Shown: positions 49,834-62,692 of the stretch, piece after piece
Numbering within the stretch: position 1 is the first letter of the stretch
Layout of the letters: every line of letters begins with the position of its first letter
Origin: Palaemon carinicauda
Taxonomy: Eukaryota; Arthropoda; Malacostraca; Decapoda; Palaemonidae
Length of the DNA stretch: 64,000 nucleotides
Reading direction: 5' to 3'
Assembly (NCBI RefSeq): GCF_036898095.1
Contig: NC_090725.1
Location: 209,643,570-209,707,569 of the forward strand
Position numbers and translations under genes: made by a program
The notes under the pieces: model-generated
What the model saw: the letters and a program-made list of their open reading frames with translations, nothing else
Database searches by the model: none
What the model was told of the DNA's origin: nothing

Positions 49834-50661
49834 CAGTGGTTCCCAACCTATGGTACGCGTACCACTAGTGGTACGCGAGGGCCTTCCATGTGGTACGCGA
49901 ACACTTTCGGGGTCATGAACAATTTTTAGTTATATTTTACTTCACAAAGATGTGTACTACCTAACACAAGAAGCTGGATCTGTGGATGAAGAACGCGGAG
50001 AGCAAACGCTACAGAATGTTCGAACTCCTGACTACCCTTGAGAGGGAGCCCACTGATGAATTTGCCCAAGAAATCGTCCATCACCTCTCACTGCTCAAGA
50101 CTGAATTGAAGCATTACTTCCCGGACGTGACATGTGCCTACGTCGCCAATCCGCTCTCCGTTGATCCAGCCGATCTGCCTGTTGGGACCGGGGAACAAAA
50201 GGAACTCATAGATATCCAGGCTGACGAGACAGCAAAGACGAAGCACAAAGAATGCTCTCCTTTAAACTTCTGGGTGAGCATGGCCTCCTCGTACCCGACG
50301 CTAGCCCGTCACGCTGTTTCCCAGCTACTGATTTTCCCCTCGATGTGGGAGTGCGAGCAGGGGTTCTCAGCCTTCATGGCCATCAAGTCGAAGAGCCGGA
50401 ACCGTCTTGCTGCGCCCGGGCATGATTTCCGATGTGGTGCGAGCAAAATCATGCCCTGCATTGACCAGCTGGTGGAGAAGAAGCAGATACAGCCCTCGCA
50501 TTGAGTTGTTGTTTTCTCAGTTAATTTGCGTGTTCTATTTTTACAATTATAGAAATAAAGTGGTATCTGATCGAATTTAGTTTCTCTGGAACCAGGTGGT
50601 ACGTGGCAACTGTACGGGACCTCCAAGTGGTACTCGATCACAAAAAGGTTGGGAATCACTG
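49834..50661 (+). mobile_element. hAT deletion derivative with perfect 8-bp target duplication
   Basis: Left terminal repeat CAGTGGTTCCCAACCT and right end, reverse-complemented, CAGTGATTCCCAACCT (one mismatch in 16). Both flanks carry TGCTAAGA (49826-49833 and 50662-50669), the 8-bp duplication diagnostic of hAT insertion. Subterminal sequence is rich in GGTACGCG / GGTACGTG / GTGGTAC repeats, plausible transposase sites. Only the C-terminal third of the transposase remains, so an internal deletion made it non-autonomous. It sits inside, and is younger than, the minus-strand Ty3-type element. Confidence 0.92.
49986..50504 (+). CDS. hAT transposase C-terminal fragment (ZBED5/SCAND3-like)
   Basis: 172-codon open frame from ATG to TGA. 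It opens with a helical stretch ending HHLSLLKTELKHYFPD, then the C-terminal dimerisation region: LNFWVSMASSYPTLARHAVS, LIFPSMWECEQGFSAFMAIK, KSRNRL. In full-length relatives this is the last part of a 500-700 residue protein; the BED zinc finger and most of the RNase H fold are absent here. Near 55% GC in the frame contrasts with the AT-rich surroundings and suggests a recent arrival or retained coding composition. No promoter can be identified; the fragment cannot catalyse transposition, though it could in principle dimerise with an intact transposase. Confidence 0.8.
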   Translation: MKNAESKRYRMFELLTTLEREPTDEFAQEIVHHLSLLKTELKHYFPDVTCAYVANPLSVDPADLPVGTGEQKELIDIQADETAKTKHKECSPLNFWVSMASSYPTLARHAVSQLLIFPSMWECEQGFSAFMAIKSKSRNRLAAPGHDFRCGASKIMPCIDQLVEKKQIQPSH

Positions 50662-50669
50662 TGCTAAGA

Positions 50670-52140
50670 CAATAAAATCCATTCCCAGGTGGACAGCTGA
50701 CAGTGTTTGTCAGGAAATGGCATCAGTGACAGGATTATGTTTACGAGTTATGTGTTTAAGGGTGCAGTTGTATTCAGCAATGGCAGACCAAGTATTGCAA
50801 TGTTAAGTGAAGGTGTGCACAGACGGCATGGGTTCATAAGAATGATAAAGGACATGCATTCTAATAAGTGGAAAAAATGACGTACAGCCAAATACACTGC
50901 CAATATTTTATGGTAGACTGTTGAGTCGCCGGATTCCACCTTGGAAAGCTTTCTACTGAAGAAAGCCAATGGGCAGGACGATCATTTGATCATCTGCTCA
51001 AGTACTGCCCCTACAGAAATATCACTGGCATCGGTGGAGAGTAGGAGGAGTTTAGTTGGCACAGGAAAAGTGAGAGTAGTAGAAATTGAATGGGCTTTCC
51101 TTGCATCAAAGAATGCCAGCTCCTGAAGGAGGCCCCTCTTCAGGTTTCTGGACTTGCCCTTAAGGTAGTTATGGAAAGGGCAAGAGTGGCGACAATGGCT
51201 GGCAAGAACCAATGATAGTAGTTCAGCATGCCCAAGAACTTCTGCAGTGCTTTGACAGTCAAGGGCGTAGGGAACTAATGCACTGCTGATACCTTCTCAG
51301 CTAGGGGGTGACCTCCCTCAGGTGTTATGCAATGACCCAAGAACGCCACTTCCTTGGTACTAATGATATTTTTGTCGTAATTGACTACAAGGCCATTCTA
51401 CTGCAAGCGATTGAGATCAATGTGTAGGTGGAGTAGGTGGCCTTCTTTGTAGGGGGGAATACTAGTATGTCACCAATATAACATACACAGGAGATGAAGT
51501 CCCATAAGATGCCATGCATGGGTCGTTGAAATGTTGCCCTTGTATTACGAAGGCCACAGCAGGAGTATTTAAAGGTATAAGTGCCTAAGGGGGTGGTGAA
51601 GGTGGTCTTGGGGATGTCCTTTCTGTTCAAGGGCACATGATAATTTCCCTTCAGGTGGTTAAGAGTCAAAAACACTTTAGCATTGTGAAGGAAGGTGGTG
51701 ATGTCAGCACTGTTGGGGAGGGCATAGTGGTCTGGTCCCGTTTTCATGTTCAGGATGGCATGTTAGGGCAGCAGCCATAGGACTGAGGTCTTTTGACATT
51801 CAATAGTACATTAATTTGCAGCAGTTCCAAATCTGGAGCAGTAGTCACACAGGTTCTTATAGGCATTGTACTCAAAGGGCATGAAGTAGGTTTACTTTAC
51901 GAGGCAAACCGTTTGCCTTAGGCTGAAGATGAGTAATACTGATCATTTCTCTGTGGGACATCAACGCTTTTTGATCCCCCAACGGTTGGTGAGAGAACAT
52001 TGCACGGACTTTACCACAAGTAAGAACTTCAAAAATTAGCCATAAAAGATCTACCAGAGGTGTTGAATGCTCTGATCGTTCTTCTTGTTTCCCCGAGCAA
52101 CGAGAACAGTTTGCCACTAGGAAGAATCCTTCTCAGTGAA
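50670..52140 (-). pseudogene. Ty3-type retrotransposon reverse transcriptase and RNase H
   Basis: Minus strand, several frames. 51747-51385: TGPDHYALPNSADITTFLHN, KVFLTLNHLKGNYHVPLNRK, PKTTFTTPLGTYTFKYSCCG, TRATFQRPMHGILWDF, VCYIGDILVF. The catalytic YVDD-type box reads YIGD, so one aspartate is lost. 51212-50982: thumb/connection and the RNase H start LLLSTDASDISVGAVLEQM. 50969-50748: FFSRKLSKVESGDSTVYHKI, AVYLAVRHFFHLLECMSF. The element is continuous with the integrase remnant once the hAT insert is removed. 52117-51872 may be protease-side sequence. No LTRs were found. Confidence 0.85.
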
Positions 52141-52830
52141 CCTGAAGGTTACTTGCATCTACTGTAGATACTCATTCTTTGGTCCTACAGGAAGCATCTC
52201 TGTATCCTCAGACTAGTAGTTACCAATTCAAACTTGGAACTTCGAACTCTACTGCTCCTGACTATTCTTGCTCTCCAATTCCGGTGTCTTCTCAAACAAG
52301 ATTCGCCCCCTAGGTCTTCTCGACGATCAATTTGCCCATTTCACTCCTGAAAACAATTCTCCAGGTCCGAGACTGCTGGCTTTCCTTTAATCATGATCTG
52401 AGAATCATGTTCAGTTGGTAACCACAGACTCATTGCAGAACAGTAGATATAGGACTAGAATATGCTGTTAACAATCATATGAATACACATAGGGAGTTAA
52501 TGCAGCCACACCTATACTACTTGGAACTTCTGTCTCTCCTGTGACAATGTCTTCTGATTCTTCTTTTGTCTTTGAAGAAATTATGCTACTCGGCCTCGTA
52601 CACCAGCAATTGCTCTAGGGTTCTTTGAAGTGCCTCTTGTCTGCAGACAGACTGCAATTTCCCTACTTCCTAGTTTCAGTGGAAAAGGAACATGAGATGA
52701 TTGGGTCCAGTTGCTGATTTTTAGATCCCTTCTCAAGGAGTTCTCATTTCCCCACCATGAATCCTATGGTTCACAGATATATCCTAGGAAGGGTGGTGAG
52801 TACAACTGAAGAACCATAACACATCATGGA
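52141..52830. other. Unassigned, probably repeat-derived
   Basis: No motif recognised, but it leads into the DIRS-like fragment and may be its upstream part. Confidence 0.3.
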
Positions 52831-52834
52831 AATG

Positions 52835-53135
52835 GTTCACATGTAAAGCACCAGCATATTGACCTACTGGAAGCCCAAACAGTGCTTTTAGTTAGGCATG
52901 GTTTCCAGCAGAGTTTGAAAGGATACCCAGGAGTGTTGAAGAAGGAAAACTCCATCATTGGGACTTACACTTACAAATGAACATTTAAGGTTCAACAGAC
53001 CATTTGCGATTGAGTGAGCAGGTTCTTACATGGGCACCCAACAACGTGATAAAGCTGTCAATAACGTCCATTCCAACCAAGGGGAATGTTCGAGCAGATA
53101 CGCTGAGTCACCAAGGGTACAGAGTAAGAAGGTGG
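52835..53135 (+). pseudogene. DIRS-like retrotransposon RNase H remnant
   Basis: Plus strand: HQHIDLLEAQTVLLVRHGF at about 52852-52910 corresponds to the HIN-x-LEL-x-x-V block that starts the RNase H of DIRS-type elements. LRLSEQVLTWAPNNVIKLS and IPTKGNVRADTLSHQG at about 53005-53105 correspond to the end of the same domain, with the conserved N-V-x-A-D-x-L-S-R reading NVRADTLSH. Several frameshifts lie between. No tyrosine recombinase was seen, so the class is inferred from the RNase H alone. Confidence 0.5.
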
Positions 53136-53955
53136 GGGGGGGGATCCCACATTCGTGCGTAGTGGAAAGGCTTCATGCTTGCTCTTCAGGAATCCGTTCG
53201 CCTCCCAGTTAATCAGGCAATTCCAGTATATGGGTCTCCAGTTCTACGACATCTCCCAGTAGACTGCTCTCCAGTTTCAGGAACATCAGTAGTATTTTCT
53301 TTAGCCTTTCTGCCCGTCTACTTAGTTGACTGATTCTCAACAGTCTGTTGATGACATCGGTCTTAGGATACCTTAGAGACTTTCGAGTGTCACACTTCAG
53401 CTGTCTCTGGATTTGCTGATGCTCCTTTTTTAGGTATCAGTAGAACTATCCTTCCTCTGCTGTGGCATTGTAGAATTACTTCTCTGGTCTGGTATTCTCT
53501 GAAATGGTATTAACTGTTAAACATTAATATTTATTTATTTATTATTTCTAATAAATTGGCGAATCCAAGATTTTCATCCCCTATAAGGTGATCTCGCTCC
53601 ACCGGTTGAAAACCCGTGCTCTAACAGAAGAACGTCTTCCTCTACTTAGATCCTCAGTTCCTATTCAAGATCCAAATTTTAGCCGTGCACAACTCAAAAG
53701 TCAAGTGTGTTTCAGGATGACTAGCTCCTCTGTCCTGTGAAGAGAAGACGGCATATTGAGAGAAATAGTGTCCATGTGGAGCACCAGAGAAACTCCATGT
53801 TGAAAGGGCAAAAAAGATATCCAAGAGCATTGCTTCTTCTGACTCATGCACCATCAGACATGCTGATCTAACGAGAGGAGGTTGACAAGAGTCATAACTT
53901 TTGTTTCTTCTGTGGCCCGAAGTGCATTGGCATTTTCTGAGTTAGCAACCATTCA
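53136..53955. other. No feature recognised
   Basis: Mixed sequence; the 66-codon minus frame at 53654-53854 has no recognised motif. Confidence 0.35.
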
Positions 53956-55282
53956 TTTTGGTCTGAAGGACTTCCTTCCTCCTAAGGATGAGTCTTCTAT
54001 TAAAGTACGATGGACAAATCACAATTTTTATAATAATTTGTAGATTTTTTAAAGACCTAAAACTTGTGTCATTTAAGTTATAGTGTCCTTCTTAACCACC
54101 CCGCAAGTCTTAGGCTAAAGGTCAAAGTAAGGGTTGCTCCACCTGTCTGGTAGGTGTACCACCTGCACCCAATAGGTAACAATGTTTATCTCGTTAGTAG
54201 CGTAAATGCCCGTTCCAGCTTTGCTGAATTCACAAACCCCATAAGACTTAGGTTTATAAAGTTAGAAAAAATAAAAATGATTTGAAAATTGTGTGATGTT
54301 TGTATTTATTAGAGCATTTCATCATTTTCACATGATTTGAAAGCCAAACTGGTCTCTTGTTTGATAATGCACAGTTTAATTTCTTATGTTGGTAGAGAAC
54401 CGTTCTTGTCTATTCTCAATTTCAGCGTTTAATGCCATTCTCGTATTAAAAAAAATGTATATATATTTTTCTGTTTTACCGCATTACTTTCTTTAGAGGC
54501 AAATATTTACATATTTACACATTTCGTATAAAACACACTGGGTATGCTAGGCGAGATCTTTTTTTTCATTCATGGCCCTAAAATATTGGTGTGTTCAAAT
54601 ACTAGTATCTATATAGCATGTTAATGTGGTTGATCTGGGGACATTTTGATAGTATAGTTACCTTTTACAATAAATTTAAGATTTTTTATTTGAAAATATT
54701 TACAATATGTACTGAGAAAAATAGAACAAAAATTTCTGTTGTCCTTAATCCATGACTTATAATATGAACTGGAAAATAAAACGGGGGATTTGAAGAAACC
54801 TGATTATGATCCTTACGTAGTCTGTTAGATTAGCTTGTTTGTAAATAAATCAGGGGCATGAATTTGTTTTCAGGTGACCAATTAGCAGTTTTGAAAAGGG
54901 GCATGTTTCCTCCCTCCGAGAACAACTTTGAGTGTTGGTTAAATCCCGTTCTGCTGGCAGTTGAGGAGGGTCAGCCTAACCGCCCCCCCCTTAAAAAAGG
55001 GGGTTTTTGATCGAGTATCAATTACTAGTGGTAGAAGAGTATGGGAAAACTCGACCTCTTTCCTTATCATAACACATGTACAATAAAACAACGACTTAAA
55101 GATAATGAAGCAAATTAGCCGAACGTACAGGATTAATGAAATTGGCAGGAAGAGTCCAGGGAGTTTTCATATAAACACTATTCACACGGTCTATAGGCCA
55201 ATTATTATTATAGTTCCCGTAAAAGCAACGAATCTTCTTTAGAAGTCGAGCACAATGGTACTCTTGTGGGATTTGTTATCCC

Positions 55283-55283
<1 letters not shown>
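53956..55283. other. No gene recognised; short C/G hairpin near 54983-55005
   Basis: AT-rich. CCCCCCCCTTAAAAAAGGGGG forms a small perfect-type hairpin; nothing else stands out. Confidence 0.4.

Positions 55284-55285
<2 letters not shown>

Positions 55286-55340
<55 letters not shown>
55286..55340. repeat. (CT)n microsatellite
   Basis: Uninterrupted CT dinucleotides. Confidence 0.95.
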
Positions 55341-55342
<2 letters not shown>

Positions 55343-55850
55343 CACCATGCTGTATTGAAGAGGTCAAGAGTAATAGTTTGTCCCAACCCTGAGTAGATTA
55401 GCAACTAAATGAAACTTGAGATATATTCTCAAAAGGATACAGAATGTCATGATGAACGTCCCTGAAAATCAACAAAGCGGAAATCACGATAGCATCTCAT
55501 ATAACCATCAGTTATGTGAATGTATAGAAAAGTACTAAAATGTCAATTGATTTTATATTAATCTTAGAAATATAAAAACACACACATTGTAAGCGTATAT
55601 TGGTTTATGTTATTTAAACAGATCGTGATGATGACCAATGAGTTATTATGGATAATACAACGTAATCCATTATTTGTATATTTTTTCAGATATTTTTTAA
55701 GAGTTAAAACCACATTAAACTTACATGTTCAACTTCATCCACTGTGGGACTGACTGCTAATTGGTTATTCAAAGTTATATTTTGTGTTCATCTATTCACA
55801 ATTCTAAATTAAACCTTTGAATTTCCTTTTTAGTCATATGTTTTTCAAAG
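55341..55850. other. No feature recognised
   Basis: AT-rich, unassigned. Confidence 0.4.
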
Positions 55851-56291
55851 CAAGATTACAAATGAGTCAGTTTGGTTGTCATCAGCTTCTGGCAAGAGTG
55901 GGACTGACGCTTGATTTCCCTTTTCTTGAACATCTATGTCATCTGGTATTGAAACCGCATTCGCTGCACATATAGAACGGGCCAAATACACCCAACTCCT
56001 GCACCCACGCTGTAAGTCAGCCTTGTAACATTAAGGTGCCATATAGAGCTCAGTTTCTACCTTCATGATGATATTATTCTGTAGAAGCCTCTTTGTTGGT
56101 TTTCATCAGTTTCCTATCCATTCCTGAACACTGAGATATGTGCGGAATAAATGTATTTGTTCTTTTGCAAAAGCAGCACTGATTGAGGTAAGCTTCCCAA
56201 GATAAATGAGCAACTTGAAGAGCTTCGGTCTTTTCTCGCTTATAAGCAATGTACCAATGCTCATTAAGGGGTCTGTAATTGTTGGTCCCAT
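55850..56291 (-). pseudogene. Unrecognised decayed coding-like sequence
   Basis: The minus-strand frame 56291-56106 reads like real protein (DPLMSIGTLLISEKRPKLFK, LIYLGKLTSISAAFAKEQIH), then two consecutive TGA codons. Protein-like stretches continue in other frames downstream (SICAANAVSIPDDID; KRQSHSCQKLMTTKLTHL). I do not recognise the family. A mobile-element or processed-pseudogene origin is likely given the context. Confidence 0.3.
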
Positions 56292-56910
56292 ATAACTTCA
56301 GAATGAAGATCTATCTTCCATTGTGTACTTCATGAGGTTTGCTGCAAGAGTTTTCAAATGTGAGTTGGATATTTTCAAGATCATCGTCTTGCTTTTATGG
56401 ACCAATTTGAAAGCATTTCATTTTCCAGAGCAATACAAGACTGATAACGATTCACAATCTATTATAGCATATGAGAGCTGTATTGTTTTGCTTGCTGATA
56501 TGTCCAGTTGCCTTCTGGCTAATTTAATGTTGTACAGGGGTGTTGAAATGGTCAAGCACAACATGTGTATTTTAATAGCTCATTAGCAATATCTAAAGAT
56601 CTGTCTGTGTTCTAACAAAAATGTCTGGCAATTCTTCTGATCCTACTAAAGATAAGATGGTTGAAACAATGAGTACAGTAGTATCAGTCTAAGCTTGCTA
56701 AACAAGAATGCCAGTCTACATCGTCATTTCCCTGAGCATTATTAACACACTATATTTGTTGTTACTGTTTTCCAAAAATGCTACTTAAGTAGTAGTTGTT
56801 TTCGTGCTTTTATCAAACGTGATTTCGCTAGACATACACTTCATAGTTCGTCTGTGTTCAGTCAGCTTGGTGGAATTTGGTACCATACCCATCAAACACT
56901 ATTTTTGTAC
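56292..56910. other. No feature recognised
   Basis: An 87-codon plus frame (56323-56586) carries hydrophobic stretches but no motif or splice context. Confidence 0.35.
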
Positions 56911-57125
<215 letters not shown>

Positions 57126-57126
<1 letters not shown>

Positions 57127-57475
57127 CATAAATTCATTTATGTGTATCCAGGTTTGAGAAAGTCTCTAGGATGGTATTGCATTCCCCATTCCTTTTTTCC
57201 ACCGCAGTTGACGATTGTCATGCTTCAAAGCTGCATTGACTTACAGAGGCTAGGAATCAAACAATAGACCGTATTCGGTCATTCCACGAACCTAGCAAAC
57301 AAAATCAAAATAATTTATTCTTAATGGGTTTTTCTTGTAAAGAGTACCTCGGTAAATTAGTGAAAAAATTGACCACTTGGGTACTTGGTTCAATCCTGGT
57401 CCACCAACCGTCATCCGACCAAGCTGATAATAAGTATGAGTAAGCGACGTTCTTGAAGAAAGGCTATGGAATATT
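57126..57475. other. No feature recognised
   Basis: Unassigned sequence between two AT arrays. Confidence 0.4.
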
Positions 57476-57476
57476 C

Positions 57477-57533
<57 letters not shown>

Positions 57534-57545
57534 AATATATATATG

Positions 57546-57602
<57 letters not shown>
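57476..57602. repeat. (AT)n microsatellite
   Basis: AT array with scattered single-base interruptions. Confidence 0.95.
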
Positions 57603-57651
57603 ATTTATATCTGTGCGTGTGTAGTTCATTGGTTTGGTTTTGTACCAACCG

Positions 57652-57896
57652 TGTGTCACACGATCGTACATAGTTCATATTGTGTATATATTATGCTTGT
57701 ATCTTCGCTCTTCCCTCGCACTAAAAAGAACCTGAATAAACATGCCTGTTTTTCTCACCGGTAATGGTGTCGGTTTTGAACATGAAATTTCCTGTTGCAT
57801 TGAGCTTTTGTATATAAAGAAGAGTGTTTTATAATGAACTCACTCAGTTGCTTTCTTCCTGTCTTTGAGTCACAACCTGCTCTCGGCCCATCACAG
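57652..57896 (+). mobile_element. Possible solo LTR
   Basis: About 245 bp starting TGTGTCACACGATCGTAC and ending CTCTCGGCCCATCACA (TG..CA ends). AATAAA lies in CTGAATAAACATG near 57732, and TATATAAAG near 57812. The promoter-like box follows the polyadenylation signal, so the order is not that of a textbook LTR, and no target duplication was found. Confidence 0.3.
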
Positions 57897-58069
57897 TTTA
57901 TTTCACCAGGAAAAAGAACTAGTTCAATTCCGGCTTGAGGCATACTAATGTATTAGGTGCGCTCCGTTAAACTTTTATGTGCCTCTGTTAACATAGTGAG
58001 AATCTGGGAGCTGGTTATTTGTCGTCTCTGGTTGTTTTCAATTTAGAAAGAGAAATGTAAGGTCTGTCA
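57897..58069. other. No feature recognised
   Basis: Short unassigned stretch before the LINE. Confidence 0.4.
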
Positions 58070-60693
58070 ACATTATCATAAGATTACTTGTTGAGTCATC
58101 TTACTATGACTTAAGAGCCTAAGTCTTTGCCTCTGAATCTGTGTGAGCAAATCATAAGTAAAGCTACTCAGTTCTGGTAACTGCTTGGACCTAGTATACA
58201 CCAACCCTCCTGGCGTTATAACAAGTAAGGTTTGTTCTCAGGTTGGGACATCTGATCATGCCTTAATTTCATTAGTAGTGAAAACTGAGCAGCCTGTCCT
58301 TGATTTGTCATACTCATGTAAGATTTATATAAAATCTCAAGCAGACTGGAATGGTATTTTGAGTGATCTTTTAAACTTGAATTGGCCAAAAATGTGTTAT
58401 AGTGTTGACCCTGTTATTCTTTTGAATGAGAATCTGATTAACATAACTGAAAGGCGTATCCCTTTTCTTGTGCAAAAGTATTGAGTGAAAGACAAACCCA
58501 TGTTCAGTGATGATTGTAGACATGCTTATTTGGAGAAGCAGAGACCTATTGTCTGTGTAAGGGTAACAGGTCAGATTTGACTTGGAATAACTATACTCAG
58601 CTCATAGCTTTTTCCCAGAGTTTATGCTTCAACTGAAGGAATGTAATCCAGGAACATAAGTGGCGGGCTACCCTCAAATCTGCACTTTTTGGTGTAGGTG
58701 TAACAGTTCATCCTTTACCTAAAGCAGATAGCTCAGTCACTCACAGTCCAAAGGAAAATGCATCACTTTTGGCTGATGTTTAACAGGAAACAGAGTAATG
58801 AGAAACTCAAACTTCCTTGTTCCAGTTTTTCTGAGACTAAACTAACTAGTTTAGCTTTTCGGTCTCGTAAAATTAAAGCTCTCTCGATGGACCTTGATGC
58901 TTATGGAGGTGTAGACCTAATTGGCATTTTTCCTTTGTTTTTTTTTTATAAAGACTGCAGATTTTTTAGCTCCAAAGTTATCTGTTATTTTGCGCAAGTT
59001 AGGAATAAGAGGGTCTTTTAGCACTTGGAGAATTGGTAATGTTACTCCATTATGTAAATATTTTTGTGGTAGCTCAAGTCCAACTGATTACATCACAATT
59101 TCAATAACTCCCATATTATCCAAAGTTTTTGAACGTCTTTTGACAAAACGTCTAAATAGGTTTGCTGAAGGTAACCATCTGTTCATTAGTTTGCAATCTG
59201 GCTTTCGTAAAGGCCTTGGAGCATGTGATGCCCTTCTTATAATCTCCAATGCTGTACAGAAATCCCATGTTTGTGGTCAGGAAGTTTGTATGATTAGTCT
59301 TGATTTTAGTGCTATCTTTGACTGTTATCATGAGGCCCTTGTTTTCAAACTCAAGCTGTTGGAAGTGAGTTGATCTTTTCTTGGCATCATAATTGAATTT
59401 TTAAGTAATAGATTACAAAGAGTTGTTATTGATGGGCCCCATAATGAGTATAGGAATGTAATATGTGTGTTCCTGAGGGTAGCGTTCTTGGTACATTACT
59501 TTTCATACTATATACACATGACATGTAGTTTGGACAAGAAAACAAGCTTACTGCATATGCAGATGATGTTACTTACTCTCTTTGCAACAATTCTATCTCT
59601 TGAATTTAGATATGGGGTTCTGAATCCCTTCATAGAGATCTAGCTAAAATTAGTGCATGGTACAAATTATGGAGCATGAAGTTGAACCCTAACAAAACTC
59701 AAAGTATGATTGTAAGTAAATCAAGGACAGTGGCTCCTCAACATCCGGATCTCAGCATTGATAATGTTTCTTTAACTCTATATGACTCTTTTTAAATTTT
59801 AGGCGTGATTCTTAATAGCAAATTTACTTTTGAGAAACATTCGGTATGTCTATTCTTCTACTGCGCAAAAAATTGACATAAAGTCTTTTAAGATTTTTGG
59901 TGATCAATCTATTCTGAAGAAGTATTTTAATTCTTTCCTTTAGCCTTGTTTCGAGTATTGTTCTCCTGTTTGGTCTTCAACTAATGAATCTCATCTTAAT
60001 TTTTTGAACAGGAACTTACGGTCTATTAAATTTCTTACTTCTGATCTAGATTTTAATATCTGGCAGCGTCGTTCAGTTAGTTATTTATGCATGTCGCGTA
60101 AGATTTTTCATAATTCTGACCATCCTTTGCATTCAGATCTTCCTAGACAGTACCATGCAGTTATTAATACTGGATATGAAGTTAATTGCGATAGCCATGC
60201 CTTCTCCAATATAAAGCTCAATACTACACAGTATTATAGTTTTATTCCAGCTATGACCAAGTTATGGAATGTTTTTTCTTAATCAGGTAGTTGAATCGGT
60301 AGAACTTAAAGTTCAAACTGGCAGCGAATGCTTTTATGTTGAACAGGTTGACATAAGTTTTTTTTTTTTTTTAGTACATAGGTAAGAATTACTCGGAATA
60401 ATCCCAAAACTCTCTTACAAATTACCTTCCCTCCTAGATTATCGGCCTGACCGAGAAGGAAGCTTTGCGCATTAATTACTTTCGTTATTAAGACTGCTAA
60501 CAATCAGCCAGTATGCCATATAAGATAGATCTATCTTAATGTTGTTACCGTTCTTTAAATATTGTATTATAATTGTTCATTACTTCTCTTGTAGTTTAGT
60601 TATTTTCTTTTTTCCTTTCTTCACTGGGCTATTTTTTTCCTTTTGGAGCCCTTGGGCTTATAGCATCCTGATTTTCCAACTAGGGTTATAGCT

Positions 60694-60756
<63 letters not shown>

Positions 60757-60762
60757 TTCTTG
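58070..60762 (+). pseudogene. Jockey-like LINE (endonuclease end, reverse transcriptase, 3' UTR), decayed
   Basis: A long but 5'-truncated non-LTR copy. 58185-58484: end of the APE-type endonuclease with DLVYTNPPGVIT and VGTSDHALIS, where the SDH is the conserved catalytic-site motif, then the linker. 58860-59373: polymerase with RSRKIKALSMDLDAYGGVD, ITPILSKVFERLLTKRLNRF, LQSGFRKGLGACDALL, MISLDFSAIFD (first catalytic aspartate), then LSNRLQRVV. AYADDVT at about 59553-59573 keeps both aspartates of the YADD box. Further on come NPNKTQSMIV, the Y/F-x-x-L-G-type region, FNSF..CFEYCSPVWSS near 59930-59980, and a C-terminal frame at 60004-60282. At least six stops or frameshifts occur. The 3' UTR ends GGAGCCCTTGGGCTTATAGC..GGGTTATAGC, then (AAT)n. 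Confidence 0.85.
60700..60755. repeat. (AAT)n tail of the LINE
   Basis: Trinucleotide array immediately after the LINE 3' end. Confidence 0.95.
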
Positions 60763-60819
60763 GTGATAAAATGTCCCTACTTTTCTGTATATAAATTATA
60801 TTTAATGTTACAAATGACG

Positions 60820-61325
<506 letters not shown>

Positions 61326-61327
61326 TT

Positions 61328-61342
61328 CAGTTATTATTATTA

Positions 61343-61403
<61 letters not shown>

Positions 61404-61535
61404 TTGCTAAGGTACAACCCTACTTGGAAAAGCAGGATGCTATAAGCCCAAGGGCTCCAACAGGGAAAATACCCTTGAGGAAAGGAAATGAGGAAACTAC
61501 AAGAGAAGAAATTAGCAATTAAAATAAAATATTAT
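61328..61535 (-). mobile_element. LINE-tail family repeat, 3' end, with (ATT)n tail
   Basis: (ATT)n at 61328-61402, then ACTTGCTAAGGTACAACCCT, TTGGAAAAGCAGGATGCTAT and AAGCCCAAGGGCTCCAACAG, the reverse complement of the 3' end of the LINE at 60560-60700. It stops after about 130 bp of body, a very short 5'-truncated insertion. Confidence 0.75.
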
Positions 61536-61778
61536 TTCTCACTGATACTCATCCAATCTTGTTTTTCGTCAATATGTTCCTTGGCTTTGTATCTATGTAT
61601 TTATAAAAATATTACCAGTATTTGTGTTGGAACTAGGCGCATATAGCCTACATTAGATTATTCCAGATAGATGATTCCTTTTTCAGCAAAATGTGTTTTA
61701 TAGCCTTATTAATATATATGCAAAATACACATCTATCTATTTATATAGGTAAATAGAAAGAAAGGTATGTTTCCATAC

Positions 61779-61970
<192 letters not shown>

Positions 61971-62036
<66 letters not shown>

Positions 62037-62042
62037 ATATAT

Positions 62043-62101
<59 letters not shown>

Positions 62102-62235
62102 GCGTTTGTGTGTGCTTGTGGTTGTGTGTTTTAAAGGTTGATTATGAGTTTCAGAGGCAAAAACAGGTAATTTCTTGGTGTTATATATATATATATATAT
62201 ATTTATATTATATATATATGTATATATATACACAG

Positions 62236-62269
<34 letters not shown>

Positions 62270-62273
62270 ATAT

Positions 62274-62332
<59 letters not shown>
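61971..62332. repeat. Further (AT)n arrays with a GT-rich spacer
   Basis: AT arrays at 61971-62100 and 62182-62330 separated by a GTGTTTTAAAGG-containing 80-bp spacer. Confidence 0.95.
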
Positions 62333-62335
<3 letters not shown>

Positions 62336-62692
62336 GTTGCGTGTGTATAATTGCTATATATAAAGTTATAACTTGCTGTGCTTTACACAAAAGTGGCCGT
62401 ATTATCATCCTTTCATCTCGTCGTAGTTTGATTTGACACTATTGAATTCTCATGTTTAGCTGTTGGTATACAATGATGATTTTGTGTATTGTTATGTTGA
62501 AAATCTGGAATTTCTGTGATTTTAATGAACTCATACGAAGATAAAAGAAAAGGACAGAAAGAGTCAAGAAGAAAGGGAATACTGGTGTGAGTATGCTACA
62601 TACATATGAGGAAAGAGTCAGTTATTCGCTTTACATATATGGTCAATTATTTGTAACTGTTCTTATTTTATCTTTGAATTCCTTGTTTCCAG
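62333..62692. other. No gene recognised; possible intron end
   Basis: AT-rich. The last 35 bases are pyrimidine-rich and end TTGTTTCCAG. Confidence 0.35.

Noticed and set aside
54983..55005. C-run/G-run hairpin as a terminator
   Set aside because: Bacterial-style terminators do not apply here and there is no gene upstream.
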